A stretch of 64,000 nt of DNA from assembly GCA_046530735.1 (NCBI GenBank), contig JBHEQV010000015.1, positions 1 through 64,000 on the forward strand, given 5' to 3'. The notes below the pieces were generated by a model that was not told the DNA's origin, ran no database searches, and worked only from the letters and a program-made list of their open reading frames with translations. The DNA is from Arsenophonus sp046530735. GTDB lineage: Bacteria; Pseudomonadota; Gammaproteobacteria; Enterobacterales; Enterobacteriaceae. Below are positions 52,691 through 63,579 of the stretch, in pieces. Positions within the stretch are counted from its first letter, which is position 1, and every line of letters starts with the position of its first letter. Both the position numbers and the translations under genes were made by a program.

Positions 52691-54050
52691 TAATTAAGGA
52701 AATTAATTCCATCATAAAAATTCAAAACAAGATGACCTAAATATCATATTTTATGATAACTTCTTGCTTCATAGATTACTCCAGTAATCTACTATTTAGC
52801 TTATTTTTAGAATCATTAGTGATATATATGCTAATTAAACCCAGTTTTATAAAAAAGCACAAATACCAAACTAAAAATAGCACTCGTAATACAAAAGAAT
52901 TTATACCCTAATAAACTAGGACAATAATCTTAAAAAGAAAATAAAAATAGAAAACTTACAGAATAAAAGCTTTATAACGATTAATATCAATCTAATTTTT
53001 TTATAAACCTAATACACAAACTATTTAATAATCAAATTAACGCCAATTGCTACACAGATAGAAATAAGAACAACCAACCTTTAATCATTAAAAAATCAAT
53101 TAATGTAAATTAATTGACTAAATCAAAGTAATAATCAAACGCTTACCAGGTAAAATAATTGGCTGAATTCAATATTGAATAAGGGTTACTCAAGCCATAG
53201 TCATGTGGTAATAAAAATATAAAAATCATATATAATAATTAATAATTCTTAGAATTCGATTCTATCATAATTATCTAGCAACATAACTAAGTTCTTCAAA
53301 GAAGAAAAGATATAACACATTAAATAGAGAAGAGTTAAAAGCCTATTCAGTATTAAGATCTAATTCATAACGTTTTAATGATGCTAACCAAAACATAGCA
53401 AAATATCAATAATACCAGTGATAATTAGTATCCATAAATCATTGCAACCACGAATTGATGATAATAAATTGGAAAAGTGTAAAGACGATAATAATATTAG
53501 CTCGCACTCCGTCAACACTTAGATAAGTGAGTATCCAAAAGGAACCACTATGCTAAAGAGCAAAAATAACCAACAATACTGAATTTGCTTCAAAAAATAC
53601 GTAATCAACATTGCAAATATAAAATGAAAAATGTTTTAATACTAGACTTGAAACTTCACTAGGAAAAATCTGACTATAGGACTGTAACTGAAATAGTAAA
53701 AATCATTTTTAAAAAATATAACCACTGTTAGTTTTGCAATAAACATCAATTAAAAGACAAGTTAGTGATGCTCCACTTCATTCATAGTGAATAATGACTG
53801 ATTAGATCCTTTGGCACCCGTCCAAAACGGGTTTTATAAGCGATATAATAAACAATTTAAAAACTGATAGATTAACCAACACATGTAATAATATATTATA
53901 GTTAATATTATATTAACATCAAATTTAAAACTAGTAATCCTATTAATAGACAATTAAATTAAAATACTAATAAATAAAGTAGAGAAAAAAGATATTAAAA
54001 TTGAAGCGTACTCGTCAAAATTAACGATATGTTAATATTAAAATTAATAT
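52690..54050 (-). pseudogene. wzyE: ECA polymerase WzyE, heavily eroded
   Basis: WzyE polymerises ECA repeat units in the inner membrane. The best block, at about 53720-53460 on the minus strand, reads SYSQIFPSEVSSLVLKHFF-like, AMLITYFLKQ, and a GVRANIIIVFTLFQF stretch over several frames, matching E. coli WzyE around residues 150-230. Elsewhere only hydrophobic runs are seen. Identity also rests on its place between wecG and wecF. Confidence 0.75.
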
Positions 54051-54059
54051 CAGAGAAAT

Positions 54060-55175
54060 AAAATTCACAATTGATAGACTACAAAATTCTATCATAGTCT
54101 GATTGCTCTCCTGTCTATATTAATGTATCTTGTAATACATTAATAAAATAAGGTTGAAAACCTATTAACTTCTATTCATTAACATCATTTTCTGTCAAAT
54201 CATTCCAGTTGTCATTTATCTAAATCATCATTATAAAATAAAAAAGATATATACTGTTCAATAAGATTCTAGTAAAATAATTTTTACAGCTAATAATGAA
54301 AGGAATTACAAACTTAAATTAATAGAATAATGTGTCTTATGGATTGCTTATAATTTAAAAAAACAATATAAATGAGAACAGTCCACAGTGCAGTAAAGTT
54401 AGATAATTATTAAAGCCATTTTTCCTTAATAATTATCATTTTCATTAGGAAATAATTTCCTATAGCCTATATAACTTTCGCAATATATACTTAATTATTA
54501 ACATGATATTCCAATAAGAATAAAATTTCTACCGGCTTATCCGCAAACTGCTTTTTGGTTACTAGTAACCATTCGACATGTTGATTAAATTTATTACCTG
54601 AGTTACCGAGTAAAATTTTCACTTTATCAATTTGATTAATTGATTTTTATAAACAGTTAAAGCTAAATCTACTTTAGATAGAAAATGGAGCAGTGATATT
54701 AGTATAATTAGATTTAACTGAGAAAAATAATTTAAATTCCTCGTGTAGTAAAAACATCTCCTACCGACTGTATAAATATTGAACGCCGAAAATAATAAAA
54801 TAATTTAACTTTTAATTATAAGTGATTTTTCATAAGAAACTAGCACATAATATGCCATAAAATTATTGTTGACGAATCATTACTAAACAATGATATCAAT
54901 CAAATTGGTATATTAAACTGATCATAAAAAGAATTTAATTTCTATCTGATTTTGTTTATATAGTGATAACGATAACAATCGCTTTTTTATTATAAAATTT
55001 ATTAATGTATAGTTATGATTAGCACATAATACTAGAGTGAGATCACATCTCATAACCTGAAATTATCTATTTTAAGTGGTAATGATGTTAATAAAAATAA
55101 AAGATCCTTAAAAAATTATAACACTGTCTGGATATGATGTACCATATCAGAGGCAATACATGAATTAAAATTTTC
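54060..55175 (-). pseudogene. wecF: Fuc4NAc transferase WecF, broken
   Basis: WecF (RffT) adds Fuc4NAc to complete the ECA trisaccharide lipid. The N-terminal stretch ASDMVHHIQTVLxFFKD (about 55160-55110) matches GSDIPHHNRTVLRFFND. Further weak similarity runs through 54860-54530 with many stops, and the C-terminal end near 54060 cannot be placed exactly. Position supports the call. Confidence 0.72.
54118..54145. repeat. Perfect 11-bp hairpin in decayed ECA DNA
   Basis: TATTAATGTAT (54118-54128) and ATACATTAATA (54135-54145) are exact reverse complements with a 6-base loop, in former wecF coding sequence. Confidence 0.85.
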
Positions 55176-55179
55176 ATCT

Positions 55180-56420
55180 TTGCCTTCGGTAAAGATAGAA
55201 TTTGCTACTACAAAGAATAATATAAACAATATAAGTTACCATTTAAGTCTGTAAACAGCACTTAAAACACCGTAAGTTAGCATTACCCAATAAATAAATC
55301 CATTAACAATACAAATTAAGTCACTTCTGTTAAGAACAGAAACTATAATGCAACATTAGCAATAACTAAATAAGCAAAAACATAAGCGCCTAATTTCAAT
55401 ACATCACCAATCTTAACTGGCAAGAAAAGAGATCGCGAATTGCGATAAACTTATCTGAAAAGCAGTCAAATTTCAGATCTCGTACTATCCATATAGTAAA
55501 GCTGACTATCGCAACAACCGCTGATAAAATAAACTTTAAAGGTTTAAAACCTTTACACTAATCTCATTTTTATGCTACATTTTATCCTAAATTTAGGATA
55601 AATAAACAGTAAAATACAGTAATAAACTGTAAATAAGCATCTGAAATACTATTCACTATATGCTAACATCTATCTCATTTAAACTATATCTCTTAGCCAA
55701 TAATTTTCTCATCATAATATAAGCAATCGGCAATATAACTAAAGTTATTAACACTATTAAAATGAATTTAGCTAAGTGATGATAAATCATAGTATTCAGC
55801 TTGGTTTAAACCATAACTAATTTAGCTACTTATGCGTAAGATCATGATCACTGTTACCACAACAATTAATTCAGGAATTAAAGGTAATCCCTATTAGCAC
55901 CACTTAATAATCACTTAATCTAAAATAAAAATAAGTAATCAATTACTTCTGCTAAGCTACAAACTATAATTAATGGTGTGTTACCTTTCCCATCATGATA
56001 ACCTTTTAGTATTGCCAAAAAATAATTCACATAAGCGATCTCCATTTATATTAATATTAAGGTATAAATAACTATTTGATAACGTGTATTATCAAATAGA
56101 TGCCAGACTGATAAATCAACTAAACAGTAAAAATAAATATCCATAGGGTTAAAACCCTAAAATAATCGATCATGAGGAGTACCAATACAGTGCTTAACTT
56201 TATTAGCGTCTAATGTATTCAGTAACATATTTAATCATGCCATTGAAGATTTACATTCACCGAATAAAACACTTAGTATAGTAATCAGTTGACGAAAATT
56301 TTTTCGACTAATTAACACAACTAAGATTAAAAGAAAGAACTAATAATTTGATTATGACTAATCCTGCCACAATTTTTTTCAAGGTTGAATAGCTATTTAA
56401 GTAAACACTTTAGATAAAGA
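55180..56420 (-). pseudogene. wzxE: Lipid III flippase WzxE, broken
   Basis: WzxE flips the ECA lipid-linked trisaccharide across the inner membrane. The minus strand near 55420-55330 reads VKIGDVLKLGAYVFAYLVIAN followed by LFLTEVT, closely matching VGDVLKVGAYVFGYLVIAKASLRFYILAEVS. Other parts are recognisable only as hydrophobic runs with stops (for example near 55760-55680, MMRKLLA-like). It lies directly after wecE, the normal order. Confidence 0.82.
55581..55602. repeat. 22-bp perfect palindrome in wzxE remnant
   Basis: TTTATCCTAAA followed directly by its reverse complement TTTAGGATAAA. A second perfect inverted repeat, TAAAGGTTT-A-AAACCTTTA, lies 26 bp to the left (55537-55555). Confidence 0.88.
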
Positions 56421-56424
56421 TCTA

Positions 56425-57555
56425 TTAAACAAAAAAAGATTGAATTTGATTAATTACTTGCTGTTGCTCTTCATCAGTAAGATTATAAAATATCGGTAAA
56501 CGAACTAAACGAACACTTTCTTTTGTTGTATAGTAATCATTACCGTGAAAACGGCCAAATTTATAACCTGCTGGACTAGAGTGCAAAGGAACATAATGAA
56601 ATACTGACAAAATATTTGCTGCTTGCATATGCTTATTGAATGCAGTTCTTTGTTTAATATCTTTTAATTTTATATAGAACGTATGAGCATTGTGTTCTAG
56701 ATCTACTGGTATAACAGCTAACTCTAATTTACCAATTTCAGCGAAAGGTTTAAGTGCCTCATAATATTTTTTCCATAATGCTAGCCTACTCTGATTAATT
56801 TTATTCGCCTGTTCCAATTGTGCCCATAAATAAGCAGCTTGCAGCTCTGACATTAAGTAGCTGGAACCAATGTCTTGCCAGGTATATTTATCAACTTGGC
56901 CGCGAAAAAACTGACTGCGATTCGTGCCTTTTTCCCGCACAATTTCTGCTCGCTTAATAAGTGAAGATTCATTAATCAGTATGGCTCCTCCTTCTCCACC
57001 AGATGAGTAATTTTTTGTTTCATGAAAACTATAACAACCAATATGCCCTATCGTACCAAGCGCCTTTCCTTTATAAGTGGACATAACACCTTGAGCTGCG
57101 TCTTCAACAAGATAAAGATGGTATTTTTTTGCTAATCCAATAATAGCATCCATTTCACAAGCCACACCAGCATAGTGAACAAGAACAATAGCACGAGTTT
57201 TATCCGTGATTGCTGCTTCAATTTTATTCTCATCTATATTCATGGTATCAGGACGTATATCGATAAATACAATTGTTGCGCCTCTTAGCACAAAGGCATT
57301 AGCGGTAGAAACAAAAGTAAAACTTGGCATAATGACTTCATCACCAGGTTTAATATTAAGCAAAATTGTCGCCATTTCTAAAGATGCAGTACAAGAAGGT
57401 GTCAACAACGCTTTCAAACACTGAAAATGCTTCTCCATCCACTTCTCACAACGCTGAGTAAACTGGCCATCACCACATAACTTACCAGTCTGCATAGCTT
57501 CTTGGATATAATTTAATTCAGTACCAATAATCGGTGGTTTATTAAAAAGGATCAT
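56425..57555 (-). CDS. wecE: dTDP-4-amino-4,6-dideoxygalactose transaminase
   Basis: WecE (RffA) is a PLP-dependent sugar aminotransferase that makes dTDP-Fuc4N (dTDP-thomosamine) for ECA. Starting at the ATG at 57555, which matches the E. coli N-terminus (MILFNKPPIIGTEL), it has 376 aa, exactly the E. coli length; an open extension of 24 codons upstream is the out-of-frame end of wecD. The PLP lysine is Lys181 in FHETKNYSSGGEGG, with EDAAQ (about 151-155), FTFVSTANAFVLRGA and the REKGTNRSQFFRGQVDKYTW block intact. All its pathway partners in this cluster are broken, so either it was lost so recently that no mutation has yet hit it, or it serves another purpose. Confidence 0.96.
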   Translation of the reverse strand: MILFNKPPIIGTELNYIQEAMQTGKLCGDGQFTQRCEKWMEKHFQCLKALLTPSCTASLEMATILLNIKPGDEVIMPSFTFVSTANAFVLRGATIVFIDIRPDTMNIDENKIEAAITDKTRAIVLVHYAGVACEMDAIIGLAKKYHLYLVEDAAQGVMSTYKGKALGTIGHIGCYSFHETKNYSSGGEGGAILINESSLIKRAEIVREKGTNRSQFFRGQVDKYTWQDIGSSYLMSELQAAYLWAQLEQANKINQSRLALWKKYYEALKPFAEIGKLELAVIPVDLEHNAHTFYIKLKDIKQRTAFNKHMQAANILSVFHYVPLHSSPAGYKFGRFHGNDYYTTKESVRLVRLPIFYNLTDEEQQQVINQIQSFFV

Positions 57556-58190
57556 GTCATTCTCAATAGAACTAATAAGCTGTACTTCCAATTTGTGCAC
57601 CCATCTGCGAATCCAGATATATAGCAATAATATTACTGATTTGAGTTTCCATCCTTAATCTCTATACTCCTTTCTGCTTACACCATTTGTATACTTCTGT
57701 TAATAATTATTTAGAAACTCATTTCTCCTAATGGGCTAAATCTGTGGATAATAAACCAATACGCATTTCTTTTTCAACTAGGAATTCCTAATGCTAACAA
57801 AGTCGTAATATTTCCTTTATCTATTATTAACTAATAAATAAAGATCATCAAAAGTACCTTTAATAGTTTTTTAAACCAAATAGAATAAAAATGAGAATTA
57901 TCTATCAATGATACTAGGGCAGGCAAAAACGACTATGTGAAAAGCTGTATCTACAAAATATTTTTTAATTTTCAATATTTTCAATTGCTACATTTGGATC
58001 TAAACTATGATTTTTACCCTGCTATCCATATTAAGAAAAAATTGACATCTTTACCTTCTACTAGCAAAAACTCATATCTAAAGTTACATCAATCAATTAA
58101 GTATCCGCAGTAGTAATTTTAACTTACATAATGTTGTAGTCAATAAATTGACTTTAATGAAATAATTGGCACATTGAATACAAAATATAA
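57545..58190 (-). pseudogene. wecD: dTDP-fucosamine acetyltransferase WecD, broken
   Basis: WecD (RffC) acetylates dTDP-Fuc4N. Only the C-terminal end is legible: YxDSQMGAQIGSTAY near 57600-57555, matching RYIQSGANVESTAYWLYR and overlapping the wecE start as in E. coli. The remainder up to about 58190 is AT-rich with stops. The call rests on this block plus position between rffH and wecE. Confidence 0.65.
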
Positions 58191-59135
58191 TTTACCAATT
58201 TTACGCTTAAAAATCACTTTTTTAACTGAGCACTTCAATATTGATCTTGAAAACAATGCAGAAAATTCTGTAAATATTTATCATAATTAATTTATGCCAG
58301 TTTTTCTGCTTATTTTCTATCTGTTTATCCGTTAACCAACTGTTACGCGAGACGAATTGGTTCTAGAGAAGCAATTTTAAATTACTGCCGTTTTTGAATG
58401 GTTTGCACAAACCTATTCACTTTAATAAAGCTGTCATCAGTACCAGTATCCTAGTCAGGCAAATCCATAATCTAATAACTAAACTTTAGCTCACAACAAT
58501 CAAGATATATTTAATTCATACAGATAATATCAAGCTCACTACGTGGTGAAGTTTAATTTCTTTAATATCATTAATTATTTAATTATCATAAAATAGATAT
58601 CAGTAATTCACCCAGTTAAATTTAGATTACTGGGATTTTCTTCAATAGAAAGCACTTTGAACTGTTCATCAAATTCAACTACCCTAAAAACGTTTAGAAT
58701 CCATCACCTAATACACAAAAATTGTTGCTTTTGATTAACGAACAAAACCTCGATTTCAATTTAAGGATAAAGCCTATCTAAAATAAATATTTTTAACCTA
58801 ATATTAAATAGAAAGAATTATCACCTATGAATTTTTACCGATCAAAAAATACCTGCCTAATCCATCTAACTAGGGATTTATATGACATAATTGAAATTAA
58901 TTGAAATAAACACTAAAAAGCCTCATCCTCGCCAAGTAAGCGCTGATAATCAGGTAGATTTTCAAGTATGGAAATACTTAATATTTCTTTAATACCAGAC
59001 AATATTAGCACTGAAAACGGATAGTAAATTATCGGATTATTATATAAGTAACAGGTTATTTAGAGATACCTTGCGTAATGGAGTACAAATGGATTTCAGA
59101 ACTACCAGCCAAAACAATATCTTTTATCACCTTTC
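58190..59135 (-). pseudogene. rffH: Glucose-1-phosphate thymidylyltransferase 2, broken
   Basis: RffH makes dTDP-glucose for ECA. Minus-strand fragments include a VLAGSS-like start (about 59120), NNFCVLGDG (about 58720), VVEFDEQFKVLSIEENP-like (58690-58635), EITSINQIYL and an LDTGTDDSFIKVNRFVQTIQKRQ stretch (58455-58390), the last matching LDTGTHDSLIEASTFVQTVEKRQ. Stops and frameshifts everywhere. Adjacent to rffG, as usual. Confidence 0.88.
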
Positions 59136-59164
59136 CTCATTATTTATTATATTGCAACTCCTAA

Positions 59165-60241
59165 ACGTTCACATGCATATAAACCATTTTACAAATGGGT
59201 GCGCAATTTATTGCTAAAATAGCATTCAACGGTTTTGCAAATATCTGATTCGAAGCTATCTTGTGGCTTCTATCCTAACTCTTGTTCTATTTTGCTAACA
59301 TCCAATATCATAATGCATATTATGACCTAAATGATTAGCGAGATATGTGATTAAATCACGATAGTTAGTCATCCTTCAAGACTTAACTGGACATAATTCT
59401 TCTAGAAGGCACCAATTATGTTTACTACATCAATATTTTACGTTCATTATATTCAGAGAAATATTATAAGTCTTGACTACAATCCGCTTGACTAATAATT
59501 AAAATGTAACGCACTGGCCATGATATTCAACATACAACCAATCACCTATCTGTTCACCTTAACCATAAATAGACAATGATTTATCAGCTATCACGCTCAA
59601 AATAATCAAAGGAATTAATTTTTAGGATACTATGATAAGGATAATAATCATTTAAGTAATTGATCACCAAAATTAGTAATCCATAAGTACGATCCCAGGC
59701 TATGACTAAACGATCACTTGGAAGTCTTTTGAAACTGAATAAGAGCGGGCCTACTATTACTTGCGATGCATAATAGGTTATCTCTGTAAATAACCTTTAA
59801 GTTGTATGAAGATCACCATAAACCATCATCATCAGCAGATATAATGAAAACAAAATAATTGTTTTTCTGATTGCTTAAATGATTTCAATAATCACAAGGT
59901 GCCTTCAATAAAATACGTACTAACAATATTGGTTTCAATAAATACGTGCTGATCCATCGATCGATCAATCGATATGACTTTCTGCTACTAAATACATAAC
60001 AGCATTAGGTCAATATTTCTAAAAAATTTTGTTAAACGCATGTTTATTATAAATATTTATTTGAGCAAAAGCATAGCGATAGCTTTCTCTCACTGATGCT
60101 AATCAGTGCTAGATTACTAGCATAAGTCAAACTATTAATAACTAATACACTATCATTATTATCTTCAAATAAGATAATAAGTAACTCCAAAACCGATAAA
60201 GACAGATACACACCAGTAACTAAAATATGTTTCAACGCCAT
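59165..60241 (-). pseudogene. rffG: dTDP-glucose 4,6-dehydratase 2, broken
   Basis: RffG converts dTDP-glucose to the 4-keto-6-deoxy sugar. The minus strand begins with MALKHILVTGVY (60241; the expected GGAGFIG loop has lost its glycines), SVLVINSLTYASNLALIS (about 60150-60100) and SYRLIDRWISTY-like (about 59970-59935, from ESHVDRSID). Later, EKLIPLxIL-like (about 59620), YNERKILM near 59440 and the end near 59180 are readable in different frames. The NAD-binding motif itself is damaged. Confidence 0.9.
60156..60180. repeat. Perfect 10-bp hairpin in rffG remnant
   Basis: TTATTATCTT (60156-60165) and AAGATAATAA (60171-60180), loop CAAAT, within the former N-terminal coding region. Confidence 0.85.
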
Positions 60242-60254
60242 ACTTCTTTAGTAT

Positions 60255-61265
60255 TAACTACCAATTTTTATCGAATTTATTCAGTCTTAATCACCTTAAA
60301 TTATTTATAATATACCAATACCAAAATAATATCTGCATTAGAAACTATCACAGTAGAGACACCCAATTTCCAAAAGACCTTTTAGTGCCTTTGGAAATTA
60401 ATTAATATTAGGTTCTGCTACATGATTGATATCAGTATATCAATCAACAATCATTTTAATTATTTTTATAGTGATACTTTCTCGTAAATCATCAACATCT
60501 GGTTTAAAACCAAGACCAAAATACGTAATTTTAATTTTATTTTCTCGCTTATTTGTATTTGTTAAACAACCGATTAATCCTGTCTTAACCTGATAGCAAC
60601 CTAAATTAACTTGTTATAAATTTATATATTTCAGCCGTTTTGCAATTAGTAATCATACTTTTACTAATAAAGAAAATGCTATATTATAGCCTGACTTGCT
60701 GAGATGATTTCATCATTATATCAGCAATAACCGAATATTTCGATCAACTTAAACATGATATCCCCTAATAAAAACCGTTAAAGACAATAAGAAATATTAA
60801 TATCTAAATTTTCACACTATTGTTGTGGAAATATCAGATTAGATCGTATAGCTGCTAGTTGCTGTGAAATTTTCTTAGTTACTACAGGCAGTGAAGTAGA
60901 CTCTAGAATAATCAAATTGCTTCTTTCAAAAATTGTGCTATTAATTCTGCCTCTCTCATAATATGATATAATCAGGCTTTGGTCTTTTTTAAACGCTGAA
61001 GACCGAAATTAAAAATATATCTGCCTTTTGAGATGTAGTGAACGTTTTTAAATAGTCAACTTATACAGCCTATTTTTATTATTTTATCTAAATCTAATTC
61101 AACAATATGAATTGTATCTTAATTAATCGTATCAACAGCATGTTGATTAACATCACAACCCACAATAAGTTTTTTCTGCTGAGCAGAGAAAACAGTAGTG
61201 GTTAGTAACCCAATTTAATCTAAACTAATAACAGGAATAATTTTAAAGCACATAATGTCACCTAA
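60255..61265 (-). pseudogene. wecC: UDP-ManNAc dehydrogenase WecC, broken
   Basis: WecC oxidises UDP-ManNAc to UDP-ManNAcA. The N-terminal part reads MCFKIIPVIxLDxIGLLTTTVFSAQQKKLIVGCDVNQHAVDTIN in pieces (61257-61125), then TIHIVELDLDKIIK and a VILESTSLPV-like block (about 60920-60890). Near 60555-60500 a GLGFKPDVDDLRE-like stretch is readable across frames, and near 60270 FKVIKTE. Frame changes and stops are numerous. Confidence 0.9.
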
Positions 61266-61269
61266 TTTG

Positions 61270-62250
61270 TTTTCAATGATTCAAGAGTTCGCTGGTAAGC
61301 TTTACTATCACCATAAAAATTATGATCCTAGGTTATTTTTTTTGTAAACATATTCATACGTTAGTAATTATGTTACCGTTTAAATAATTTCTTCTGTTTA
61401 TATACCCACTAAACATACCTTACTAGCTTCAACCACTTCAGGTAGCTCAGTAATATCCAGACATTATCAACATCAGTTTGCCTTAAGTTACATTTTCTTC
61501 TTGAATACCACATGAATGTGTAAGAATAAAATAAGCGGTACTCATTAAATAAATGAAAGGTAAATAATCCTATAGATCAATTAGGATTATATTATTAATA
61601 CCCTACAATATGCCTTTATACTGGTTTGTTGATCTTAGAATTAAGATAAACAAAATAGACAATTTAAATATCAGTATGATTTTTAGCAATTTCAGCTAAT
61701 GCATGAAAAATATATTTAAACCCAAACTACTAAAACTTTCCTATCGATATCCTATAATTAACAGCATTTTTTATTTTTGGTCAAGAAAAATATTTTTGAC
61801 AACAAAAGTCTTGCTCGTATTGTGGCATCATTCATAACTTTATTATGCACTCATGGCAATACATCCTGTTACGGTTTTGCCAATAACAAAATACGATGAG
61901 AAGTGGATGAATTGATGCTGTAAATTTTTTATGAATAATTCGATAGATGAAAATAATACATTACCAGATAACTAGCAATTTTACGATCTTCCCTTTCTAT
62001 CCAAGGATAATATAATTTATCGGTACGCAATCCTGCTTCAACATAATAAACCAGAATAGACTGATAAAAACAGTCAGGTGGTTGCCTTAATGGTTACTAT
62101 ATCACCATGAACTAATACTGCATCTGATTTAAAAGATAAAAATACTAATTTGATTTCTTCAAAAATACGACAGTAATATTTGATTAAATTTTGTCCCGGT
62201 ATCATAATATCTAAATCATAATCAGGTATGATCTCAAAAAGGTGCAATAC
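61270..62250 (-). pseudogene. wecB: UDP-GlcNAc 2-epimerase WecB, broken
   Basis: WecB makes UDP-ManNAc from UDP-GlcNAc. Minus-strand pieces: PDYDLDIMIPGQNLIK (62225-62175), SDAVLVHGDIVTIKATT (about 62130-62080), YVEAGLRTDKLYYPW-like (62055-62000), MLLIIGYR-ESF (about 61770-61730), NIILIDLxDYLPFIYLM and ILTHSCGIQEE (about 61560-61490). These span most of the protein but lie in shifting frames with stops. Confidence 0.92.
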
Positions 62251-62499
62251 CTAACCAAAAACTGCTCTATATTGTTCAATTATAGGAACTTTCGATTAAC
62301 AATCTTATCGTGTATCAAAGCATATGCTATGCTAAATCATTTTTATGTCTTCAGGACAAGCATTAAAGACAGTCAATACTTTTATAATGACTTTTTTATG
62401 TTAATCTTATTTAAGTATAAAATATATTATTAATATTGATATTATTTTCAATATATTGATAATTTGTTGAAGTCCTCTTTTGCTATATATTTAGCAAAT

Positions 62500-63430
62500 A
62501 ATTAGATATTTTGTATTGACAAAGTCATGTCTATGCCACTTAGGAGACCAATCATTCAATGATGACCATCATTAATACTCAACGAGAGCAATCCCGTTTA
62601 ACGCGATCTTCTGGTGTTTAAACGTTGATAACGTTTAAAATTATTATAGAGATCGATTCGAGATTTAATATCACTAACATCGCTATATTTTTATTATAGT
62701 TTTATCATAATTAAACTCTGTTTCCTATAATATTTTAATTTGCACTTGTAATAAGAAAGTATCTAATGGAAATATTTCTAAATCATGTAATTAATCAATA
62801 GGTACATCAATTTTAATCTATGAAAGACCTTGGTTTTTATAACTTTTAACGATTACTGTAGGTTAATTTAAACGCCATTCATAATTTATTTTTATAGCAT
62901 TTCCTAACATTTAATTAATGCTTTTAAAGACTGTTCTTTTCCTTTTCTCTAAACGTCTTTAATTTATTCATTAACATTAAAACTAGCTTTCTTTTAGCAA
63001 AAGAAATATATTCACGTAATAATTAGCTTGCATCATAAGCTGTTTTAGTAACTAATTTAATATTATCATTAACTATTTTGTTATCACTTTTGAAGTTAAT
63101 TAAATATTATCAATTAATTCATCAAATAATGCAAAATAATCTTTAGGATTTTCTTCCATATATGTTTGATAATAATCACTATTTAACAAAATTTTTACCG
63201 GGTATCATAAGAGCCCATTTAAATAGTAAATTTTTAATAAACCTGATTTTAAATTATTGCGAATTAATTATCTTATTTTTAATTAATATGCGAACTCAAA
63301 CTTCGCAAAAATTATTGTTGAGAATAATATGCCCCTAAATTATTAACTGTGGTAAATCAGTAACAGCATTACCATACCATTTTTATGGTGTCATCTAAGA
63401 AATCATCAATACAACAGCTATATAAAATAA
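62500..63430 (-). pseudogene. wzzE: ECA chain-length regulator WzzE, broken
   Basis: WzzE sets the modal length of ECA chains in the inner membrane. The C-terminal stretch near 62640-62560 reads YQRLNTPEDRVKRDCS across two frames, matching YRYLRTPEEPVKRDSPRR. Upstream, 62970-63410 shows an AYDASxLLREYISFAKRKLV-like stretch, corresponding to NNLLRQYVAFASQRA. Position between wecA and wecB is as in E. coli. Confidence 0.75.
62617..62639. repeat. Perfect 10-bp hairpin in wzzE remnant
   Basis: TTTAAACGTT (62617-62626) and AACGTTTAAA (62630-62639) with loop GAT, in former coding sequence. Confidence 0.88.
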
Positions 63431-63579
63431 ATGCTAAAAAGATAATCTATGTTTATTTCCATCATAGCGCGATAAATAAACTTCTAATATCTAATCCATA
63501 CTCAATAAATTGAGAGTGAGAATTAGGTTTAAGTTATGATTCTAACTTTGTTATTAACATGAAACTCTTTTAAACATTT

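Noticed and set aside
56425..57627. A 400-aa version of WecE starting at 57627
   Set aside because: The first 24 residues are the out-of-frame end of wecD; the ATG at 57555 gives exactly the family's length and N-terminus.
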